Source: Bipolaris cookei (lineage: Eukaryota; Ascomycota; Dothideomycetes; Pleosporales; Pleosporaceae). Taken from it: a DNA stretch of 64,000 nt. The notes under the pieces were generated by a model. That model searched no databases, had not been told where the DNA came from, and was given only the letters and a program-made list of their open reading frames with translations. The translations under genes and the position numbers were made by a program. The first letter of the stretch is position 1, and each line of letters opens with the position of its first letter. Below are positions 55,501 to 64,000 of this stretch, piece after piece. The DNA is taken from NCBI GenBank assembly GCA_002286855.1, contig NRSV01000043.1, positions 186,001 to 250,000 of the forward strand, written 5' to 3'.

Positions 55501-57306
55501 TTAGTCACGCTTACCGACGCTAACAACTTCCTGATGTACGGCTTTGTTCTTCTCACTATCGCTCCGTTCGATCTTCTCATCTCTACCTTGTACATAATGA
55601 CCAACGCATACATACTTTCTGAACTTGCGGGCTGGAAGTCTTGCTTCAAACATCTCATCGACCTCTTCAAGTGTGCGGTCCTTGATCTCTGGCAGATAAA
55701 AGTAGACCCATAATACTGCGATAAAGCAAGATGGTCCCCAGATCCAACCTATTCAGGAAGTTAGCACTACTGTAGAAGGAATTTGTGGGAACATGGCAAG
55801 GCAGTCGAGAAAGGGAACTAACCATATTCTGGTCCCCAATTGAGAGATTCAGGATTGATAAAATAGGGTGCTGTAAACGTGATGAGCCAAGCAGCGGCAA
55901 AGGCAACGGCAGATGCAACGCCGAAGGTATACGACCGCAAGCGCTGTGATGGGATTTCTCCGCCAGCAAGCCAGGAGTAAGCGGCAATCATGCCGTTGTA
56001 TCCACAAATGTATACGACCGAAACTCCAACAATTATCTTGCTTTCGTTAGTAAGAAAAGTGAGAATTGATTCTAAGCTCAACTATGACGTACCTTTCCTG
56101 TGCGAGTGGTGCGAGGATTGACATGGTAAACAGCTGCGATGATCATCTGGGTGATACCGCAAATCGAAAGACCGACCATGAGGAAAACACGCCACCGTCC
56201 AACTTTGGAGATGATACAACTATTGACCATTACCGCAACAATACCGACGGCAATCAAGATGCATGTGTTGATGAATGGGCTGCCAACGTTTGCCATCTGC
56301 ATCATAGTTAGTTCATTCAAGTAAATGGACTATTATCTTTGTGACTTGCCTGGAAGAAGTATGTGCCATACGCAATTACAAACATGGCACCAGATGCGAC
56401 TTGAGTAGATACCGCTGCAATAGATAGCAATGTGCGTCGACGATCAACTGGGCTCCTCCAGATATCCATGAAACTTGTACTGGCATTGACAGCTTTCTCG
56501 GCGTCGATGGCTGCTTTCATTTCGGCAACTTCGCCGGGTACGCTCGCTGAATTCGGACGCATCCAAAGCAGTGCTTTCTCAGCTTGCTCATTCCTTTCGA
56601 CCAAAACGAGCCAACGTGGCGATTCGGGGATGAAGAACAAACCAATGGACATAAGGAATGGAACGATGAAGATCACCCCTAATGGGATGAGGTACGCTTT
56701 ACGACCGTTCATGTCGTGTGTTGCGTTGTTGACTACGTTGCCCACGAGGGTACCTATAGAAACCCATATTTGATATACGGATATGAGAAGACCGCGGTAA
56801 TAGGCTGGTGCAGATTCCTGTCGCAACGTTAAGCAACCAAATTATAGTGGTGAGTAGGGTTCTATTTACAGCCTTACCTGTATGTACAGCTGCGAGAATG
56901 TTATGTACCAGCCATTCGCAAGTCCAATCAACAGCCTGCCAATATACAATCCTGCAGTGTTTGTCGTAGTCATCATGGCAATGTTACTGATACAGCAAAG
57001 CGCACTGGCTAGCCACAAACAGTGTCGCCTTCCTAATTTCTTCGCCCCAACTCCTGCAAATCCTGAGCTGACGAACGCACCCAATGTCATCAGAGAGGAC
57101 ATGAGCTGCTGTCGCTCAGTTGAGATATTCCAGCCGGTTGGATTAGCGGGGTCAGGATGCCCAAAGACTTCAAGGAAGCCACGCATAGCTTGTAGTCCAC
57201 TGATGGCGCCAAAGTCAACGCCATACTGAAAAGTTGACATTGAAACAAGGGTGCATGCTGCGATGCATTTCCAATTGGACAGCAGACTGCTGTCGAGTTC
57301 CGGCAT
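55501..57306 (-). CDS. MFS sugar-porter family transporter
   Basis: Five exons: 56878-57306, 56350-56817, 56093-56296, 55823-56036 and 55501-55748; 1563 nt, 520 aa. Plasma-membrane proton symporter for a sugar or sugar-like compound. Features: QYGVDFGAISGLQAMRGF (TM1), AGVGAKKLGRRHCLWL, IGRLLIGLANGWYITFSQLY, IQESAPAYYRGLLISVYQIW, PESPRWLVLVERNEQAEKAL, GEIPSQRLRSYTFGV and YLPEIKDRTLEEVDEMFEAR. The second intron uses a GC donor (GCAAGT...GATGCAG). The clade resembles maltose/alpha-glucoside permeases (SPRWL plus long central loop), but specificity is uncertain. Its position between the monooxygenase and P450 suggests it may carry their substrate or product. Confidence 0.92.
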
Positions 57307-58214
57307 TATGATGGCTATTTCCGAAGTTCCACATAGAAAGGAGGAGAAGCTGGTGGAAAAGAAGATTGGTAGCCAGAGATATCAGGTTGTTGACACTCTT
57401 TCATATGCAGGTGTGCAAGGGCCTCCACAATCCGACTGAACACTCATTTCTGGACACAACTAGGCATATTGACACCGGTTAGCTAATCCCGACGTGCAGT
57501 ATTTGCCGATAGTGGTCATGAAGCATATGTACCCCGCTTCACTGTAGCTATATTTCGAGCTTATAATTGAGTGTTCAAGCTGCAGTTTGTTTCGCTACGC
57601 CAATGGCGTTTCCTTCTCATTCCCACGTATTGCATGATTATGCTTAAACGAATGCTAGGTTTTTTGGATACATGGAGAAACAATCAGTAATCCCGTCAGT
57701 TTTATTAATGCTTTATCATTCGCTCATGAATTGTCCGCCCTGTCTTGTGTCTCAATCTTTACTCGGCATCTTTGCTGATTTCCGCAAGACCAGCCGCTTG
57801 GCTAAAGGTGTTGCAGACTTTGTGTTAGAAGAGCTGCAATAGTAACCGTTCTCCCAGCCAAGAAAGTCAACACCATACAAGAAAGAAAATGAGGATATGC
57901 TACGACCCGAGACATTCATGTGGGGCAATTTGTGGGGCGCCAACTGATCCTGCTGGCTGGGATGGATGGGTACATAATTTTGTAATTCCATAATCATGCG
58001 TTGTGTTATTTGCAGGGATAGCTGGCTCCGGTTCAGAGTGCCATTAGTAGGGTCAGAGAGATTCTTTATTTGCGTGATGATTGGGTGGATAAATGAACCG
58101 TGAAGTGCGTAGCGTGACTCTTGATATTTTATGTGTATCTATCTGAAAGCGATGATCCAAACATCCCCAATCTTTTTGGTATAGACCTATCGCTAATGTT
58201 GACAAACATCTTCC
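57307..58214. other. Intergenic region, no gene seen
   Basis: About 900 bp between the transporter start and the 3' end of the F-box gene. The 81-codon frame 57752-57997 is motif-free. Confidence 0.4.
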
Positions 58215-59690
58215 TCAATAGTCTCTTATGGCGCCGCAATTAATAGACGCAACCGTGTTCATGAAGCAGTGTTTCATCCAACCCTCTCCGCGCCAGCCAT
58301 CTTCATTATCAAAGATCAATGAGGTATCATTACTGCTGACATCCCAAAAAACTTCGATCCAGCCACAGCAAGATTCGTCGTCGCACTCATCGACATGTGA
58401 AAATGTCAGCTCCATGACTTCGTCAGGAACCGTTTGGAAGTACACCCTACTGGCCAACAGGTTATATCCTCGATGGAGGTATAGCCAGTTTGATTCAAAG
58501 TAGTTCACATTTGACGTCGCCAGAGAGCTGAAGAGAGCATGGAGGGAATTCGGATAGTGGAAATTAGTATGCTCCAGGACGAGACGACGGAGAGCCGGAG
58601 AGTGTGTATCGACAATACGGTCGAGAGTTGGTGCTGATTCACTTGAAATAAGTCCATCAATTTCAAGTGTCCGGAGGCGAAATGGTGGATTGCTACCAAG
58701 TTGTTGAAGTAACGGTGCCCAATTCTCGCTGCTAGTGCGGTAATACCTAATACTTCTTGGACTTGTGCGTATTTTCAAGACCTTTAGGTTGACATTTTGC
58801 TCGGTAATCTCGACAAGGTTGGAAATACAACTGTTCTCACTGCTGGGAAACATCTCCAGCTGTAAGTCTATGGTGGTTAAGCTCTGCAAAACTGGAACAT
58901 ATGCCATCCCGTCGAGTATCGATTCTGCCGAAGCCAGCCATGACTGCCACTCTGATTTCGCGAAATCCAAGATTCTGAGCATCTCAAGATGTGGCACTGT
59001 TTCCTGTGTGCAACGTACCAGCTGGAGGACAAAATCGCAAATGGAATAGGCATCAATGCTCTGATGCTGTCCAGAATGTAAAATTAAGAGCCCTTCCAAC
59101 TCGTCATCGCATATCTCTTCATAGTCTTCGGGCACTGGCCTAGCCATTAGATGTCCGTCTTTTGTATAGACCTGGCCTTCTGGTGCTCGAATGATCATTT
59201 CGCGTAGTTGCGGTGCTTGTTGGAAGACATCTTCAACAACGGTAAAGAGTCTTGCTTCATTGAGCATTTCCAGTGTGACAAGTCCATCGAGAACTGGTAA
59301 TTCTTCTTCTCCCAGTTGTTGAATACGAGACCCGAGGTCGAGACAAATTTCCAACGTGTGAATATGCTTGACGAAACGTGGGATGCTAAGTCTTTCGAGA
59401 TTTTTAATACTACGGTTGGTTGTTTTACAAGTGCGATGGCGGAAGTGCGCTTGAGCCTGTAAAGACCTGTCAGCAGACCTGTATATTGAACTGGATTATA
59501 TTGCGTTTACAAAGGTATGGTCTATGTGTTGCGTGATATGCCGGCTGCCAATCCCTCGAAACTCGCGCAATTGTTTCTTCGTCAAATACCCGGATATCAT
59601 GCTAAGTATCTCTCCAGGTAGATTATCTAACTTACGACAGTTTTGTAATGGCTTTGTTTCTTCCTCGATAAAGTACTCGAGTATTACCAT
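58215..59690 (-). CDS. F-box protein with leucine-rich C-terminal region
   Basis: Two exons, 59511-59690 and 58215-59456; intron 54 nt; 473 aa. The F-box-like segment LDNLPGEILSMISGYLTKKQ followed by LREFRGIGSRHITQH near residues 20-60 would bind Skp1 in an SCF ubiquitin ligase. The rest has irregular leucine-rich character (LPVLDGLVTLEMLNEARLFT, QAPQLREMIIRAPEG, LKVLKIRTSPRSIRYY, PALRRLVLEHTNFHYP) typical of the many fungal F-box proteins, and ends in a Cys/Asp patch (DECDDESCCGW). The target is unknown. It probably lies inside the oxidoreductase run by chance. Confidence 0.8.
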
Positions 59691-60624
59691 ATCTGCATCT
59701 ATAACGCTTTTTCTGAAGTTTTGGAGCCACAGTGGCTTGGTCGTTAGTCCTAGAGATGTAAAAAAGTGGCATAATTCTTTTCAGTCTGTGCGCATGAAGA
59801 ATCACGCCTTTTATGGGGGTAGGCGGGACCATGGTTCCAGTAGGATATGACACTGAGAGAATTTGCCAATGGATCATTATGAAATTTTCATCCACCATGC
59901 CAAACTGATCTAATACTAGCTTCTGAGAAGTCTAACGAGCTATACCAACGCTCTCCGCACATCATCTGTTCTTGAGCGTTGTTCTTTTAAGTTCGCAGTC
60001 CCAATTTCACAATGTTTTGATGTTATTGTTGGCCCGGCACTGCAGCGATATGGTTACTAGGGATGGTGATGACGAGCGATTGTGTAATGGCAATGATAGT
60101 ATGCGATGTTCATAAGAAAGAAGTAATCGCCGAAACGGACAACAGATCATTAATACCCAACACGTCACTCAGTCACCTCACAACGAAACGTCGCAATGTG
60201 ATCCCAGCCAATGAAACTTTGTCTGGTTGTTACCCTCCCCATAGACTCCATTGATGACGCCAGATACACAGATGCTTAAATACGCGATGCGATATAGCCA
60301 ATAAGGGCTTGCAATTCTAGCCTTTTCAAACAGATTGCAGTTCTCGCAAGGTTCAACTTTACCCGACGTTCATGCCCCACCCACGGGATGTGGGGTGGCC
60401 CACCCCGCGCCAGTGAGTCTCTGAAAAGGGTTGCACTAGGATTTGCAGAAAGGTATGGCGGTAGTAAACCTGCAAGCCGATATTGAATCATGGGTCATCG
60501 GATGCATAAGTGGATCATTGCTATGCATTGTAGCTTGTATTGATTTGCCTTGAACACGCTTCCAACAGCTGAAGTGTCTCCTGTCTGAACACCTCAACAG
60601 GAAGAGCACACACCTTTCGGCAAC
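59691..60624. other. Intergenic region between divergent F-box and P450 genes
   Basis: About 930 bp. A small CCCACC/GGTGGG dyad-like stretch lies near 60375-60405. No gene is recognised. Confidence 0.4.
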
Positions 60625-62410
60625 ATGGCGATTGAGCAACTTTTTGAGACACTACCGATTCACTACTTGCAGCATGGTATATCAAAATTCGGTGCTGGAA
60701 ATGTCGTCCTCTCAGTGTTTGTGATAGCCGCGCTCGGTGTTCTCGCCGACTATGTTTGGATGCTATACATGAGATCGAAGATGGTAAAGTAATGATGATA
60801 AAAAAACTAATTACTTTACTGATGCTAAGAAGCCCCCTGGGCCTTTCCCATACCCTATCGTCGGGAACACCTTCCAACTACCCGACAACAAACCATGGAT
60901 ACACTTTGAAGAGCTGTCCAAGAAATTGAATACACCACTTATCACATATTGGATCGGGCGAAATCCAACCGTATGGATTAATGATGCATGGACAGCGAAT
61001 GAGCTTCTTGAGAAGAGAGCAGGCATATACTGCTCGCGACCACGCATGTTGATCTTTGCAGAGCTGGGCTCTGGCCAGAACAATCTCGTCAACCTAATCA
61101 CTACAACCCCGGCTCAACGTGAACGGTTTCGGATGCTGCGTAAGCTGACACACCAAGGTGTTGGCATTCAGCAAATAAAGAAATACCGTAGCTTTCAAAA
61201 TGACGAAAGCAAAGTCGTTGCTCTTGACTTGCTCCGCACCCCCGAGAAATATGTGGCGCACTTTGAGCGATACGCAACGAGTGTGGTGTCGATCATTGGC
61301 TTTGGGAGGCGAGTTTCAAGTCCGGAGGATCCTATCATTACAGAAGTAATCGCCTTGATGCATCGTGCCGCCGACCTCAATGTTCCTGGCAAGACATTTC
61401 CGATGTTGATGGAGATATTCCCTGCATTAGCTCGTGTGCCGACAGAGTATGCACCCTGGAAACATGGAATGGGATCGAAAAAAAAGTCACACCGCGGTCA
61501 TGACTTCTTTTATTCATTGGCGAGCGAAGCTAATGAGAAGCCAGGTCACGATGACTGCTACGTAAAGATGCTGTTTAGGGAACAAGAAAAGTACGGACTG
61601 AAAAAGGAAGAGATATCTTCGTTGGCTGGTAACTTGTTTGGTGCAGGGTCGGATACTTCGAGTAGTACCCTCATCACAGCAGTACTTGCCATGCGCGCTT
61701 TTCCGGAAACTCTTGAAGCAGCGAGGGAAGAGTTGGATCGTGTGGTAGGGCCGGACCGAAGTCCGTCATTAGAGGACGGAGCAAACCTACCCCACATACG
61801 CGCTTTTGTTAAAGAAGTATTCCGTTGGCGTTCTGTAGCCATTATTGGTGGGCAACCTCATGCACCAGTGCAAGATGACTACTACAAAGGTTATCTAATT
61901 CCACAGTCGACGTGGGTGCAGGGCAATGTATGGGCGATACATCACAATGAACGCGAGTTTCCGGACCCCGATCGTTTTAACCCGAATCGGTTCCTGAAAG
62001 ATCATCCAGACTCACGGCCTTTCCCTGGCGAACGTGGATACATGACTTTCGGCTGGGGACGACGAGTGTGCTCAGGACAAGCGCTTGCTGAACAGGGAAC
62101 ATGGTTGACAGTTGCGCGACTGATCTGGGGCTTCAAGATTGAACCAGCGCTAGACGAAAGTGGAAAGCCTGTTCCTGTCGACCTATTTGACTACACGTAG
62201 GTCGATCGTAATTTCCACTAACAAACCTAAAGCTGACCACATCGCAGCAACGGTCTAAACATGCGTCCAAATATCTTCAAAGTAAGCATCAAGCCACGAA
62301 GCGATAGGATTAGGAAAACCATTGAGAATGAAGGAGAACAAGCGCTGGCAGATCTTGGGCCCTATGAGGGAGTGACTAAGTATTGTATGAGTACGTTCTA
62401 TCGGAAATGA
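60625..62410 (+). CDS. Cytochrome P450 monooxygenase
   Basis: Three exons: 60625-60783, 60830-62196 and 62248-62410; introns 46 and 51 nt; 562 aa. ER-anchored haem-thiolate monooxygenase. N-terminal anchor VVLSVFVIAALGVLADYVWM at about residues 27-46, then the proline hinge KPPGPFPYPIVGN. I-helix oxygen-binding motif AGSDTSSST, K-helix EVFRWR (ExxR), meander DPDRFNPNRF and haem loop FGWGRRVCSGQALAEQG with the Cys ligand at about residue 467. The style is close to fungal secondary-metabolite P450s of the O-methylsterigmatocystin oxidoreductase-like group. The threonine usual after AG.D is present (DTSS). It ends CMSTFYRK. Last gene of the run SDR-FMO-transporter-F-box-P450. Confidence 0.93.
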
Positions 62411-64000
62411 GAATCGCGGGGATGTAACGCTACCTTCAGCGTGTGTCAAACACTATGCAAAGACAGAATAGGAATGTGAACAGCAAGTGCAATCACCGTA
62501 AACTTCACTTTTCAGGTTCTCGCACGATCCCTTCGGGATGGAATTGGCTTCCGCAGTGATCAGAGAACATTTTCCTTCTTCTAGAAACTACCTAAAACTC
62601 CGAGAATTAAACACAGAGAAAACCAATTCCTATGGTCCAACTAAAAGCTCTACGATTATACCATGGCTGGTAGCGCTTTTTAAGTGATAAAGTTTGGCTG
62701 TAACCACTGTCAAAGACCCCTCTCACGCTTTGTCCAACAGAACGATCGTGTTGCTTTAATACCTCTGACTCCAGCAGCATGTATTTTAGAGTAACTCACA
62801 AGTCTCTGGAAGGTACTGTGTCACGACGATGCATCAAGAATGACATGTTTTCAGCGCTTCCCTCCACCCTAAAACTGCAGCGCAATCCGAATCTGCATGT
62901 GGGGCACAGGATGTTTCAGCGATGAATTCGTAGTTGATAAGGCATCTGTACTATTCTAGATTGTCTCGAAGAAGAGATTGTTTTTTCTTTGGCAGATAGC
63001 CGCGAGAGATAATGCAAGTGCACGTCAGTTTCGACATCACTCCATCAGGCCGACGTGTCCAAGTCTAGCGCTCTTACCAATTCTGATTCGCTTTGCTGAG
63101 ACATGAAAAATAAATAGTACGCTAGAAGCTGCGAAGAAGCTAAACTAGTCTGATTACGACTCAGAACAGGGCTCAACCGACGTGTACTGTGCCCATGCGT
63201 ATACGCATTCTTTGACGTCTGACAGTAAATACTTAGCGTCCGTTGCCAAGATGTCATTTCTACTTCTCTGCATATTCTTAGGTTCATTGCTGGCGACATA
63301 GTCGCTACTTTTGGGAGGCTTCTTAATAAAAAAGACCCTAGTGCTCACAAAGTGAATTGTACTTTTATGATGTTTCCACAACTTGATGATGCAATACTGA
63401 CAGTGAAAGGAGAAACAGTGATAGCCCGTGTGAGGACTGTGTATTTGCAGTGGGCACACAGATTCGAAAAAATACCGAACCGAAGATGGCCGTTGTGCAC
63501 ATGACTCTTTTGAATGCCAACGGTGTAGACAAACCAAACGGGCCGGTTCTCTCACCGACGTTTGGAGTATGCTAGAGCACCTGCTACAATGAGTCCTCAG
63601 GCATCACATTAAAAGCTATCTCCTGAGGTTTGAAGTGTGGCTTTCCATGGCGAAGTACACTCGTCATTTTATGTGGGATGGTCTTAGCCTGTTTGAGAAA
63701 AAGGAAATTGATAAAAAGAAAAAACGCAAAGCTCCGAGGAAGTGTCTCAGAAATTGATGTGATAGAAAGATGCGCTATCTCTGAATTTTCCCAAAGTCTT
63801 TGCGAATGATAGGCTTACTGACAACTGTGTGATCAGCAGTTCAGAAAAAAAACTTCAGTGGACCTTTTCTATTAGTAAGTGCAGCCATTTCCAACCCCAC
63901 ACGAAGTCTTTTCTGTCTGTATAACTAAACCTCTGTAGATCCTTCAGTTTTTATCGAGTCAGCCTACCTCCAAATTCATACATCTTTCGCGTTCTCTCTA
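62411..64000. other. Gene-free right end of the window
   Basis: 1.6 kb, A/T-rich. One leftward frame at 63154-63555 contains several Cys and His residues (VCLHRWHSKESC, HCFSFHCQYC), slightly suggestive of a zinc-binding relic, but the pattern fits no finger class I know and no splice partners are visible. Confidence 0.35.

Noticed and set aside
63154..63555. Cys/His-containing leftward frame as a zinc-finger protein
   Set aside because: The spacing fits no known finger class, and there is no convincing start or partner exon.

Overview
The window is nuclear DNA of a filamentous ascomycete. Short 45-135 nt introns with GT..AG ends and CTAAC/CTGAC-type branch sites, a KRE2-type mannosyltransferase, DUF4604, NOP16, siderophore and hexose transporters, a Zn2Cys6 relic and Fot1/pogo transposons carrying C-to-T mutations at CpA all fit. 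A Dothideomycete of the order Pleosporales is my best guess; this rests on protein style and transposon content, not on a search. Most genes were rebuilt by joining exons by eye; wherever a full model is given the exon lengths add up to an intact frame.

Layout. 1-10.4 kb: ordinary genes (GT15 mannosyltransferase cut by the window edge, DUF4604 protein, coiled-coil protein, rhomboid-annotated membrane protein, disordered protein, type I membrane protein, seven-helix protein). 10.55-11.69 kb: a fold-back Fot1-like element. 12.3-22.1 kb: a large disordered coiled-coil protein with a long gene-free upstream region, a six-exon IGHMBP2/Hcs1-type helicase and a polytopic membrane protein. 24.5-26.3 kb: a secreted carboxylesterase whose stop codon adjoins a transposase fragment. 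26.3-31.5 kb: a transposon island with a RIP-like mutated Fot1 element, an intron-containing tRNA-Val(AAC), and a MITE interrupted by a second mutated Fot1 element. 33.8 kb: a lone secreted protein with Kex2 sites. 35.3-42.4 kb: a siderophore transporter with two SreA-type GATA motifs upstream, a hexose transporter and a polyol-type SDR. 43.6-48.4 kb: a dead Zn2Cys6 regulator, NOP16, a ZIP/KE4 zinc transporter, a 62-residue gene and a Cys-rich anchored protein. 49.8-51.3 kb: two relic ORFs, a perfect 23-bp hairpin and a Harbinger-type MITE. 51.8-62.4 kb: SDR, FAD monooxygenase, MFS sugar-type transporter, F-box protein and P450. 62.4-64 kb: no gene recognised.

Functional reading. The housekeeping parts serve glycosylation, nucleolar ribosome assembly, zinc homeostasis and nucleic-acid unwinding. 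The accessory parts are uptake of iron-siderophores and hexoses, secreted hydrolysis, and a run of oxidoreductases plus a transporter that could act on one small molecule. No PKS, NRPS or terpene synthase is present, so a catabolic, detoxifying or tailoring role is likelier than a complete biosynthetic cluster. The structures most worth checking are the fold-back transposon, the nested MITE beside the tRNA, the RIP-like destruction of the Zn2Cys6 domain, and the paired iron-GATA motifs.
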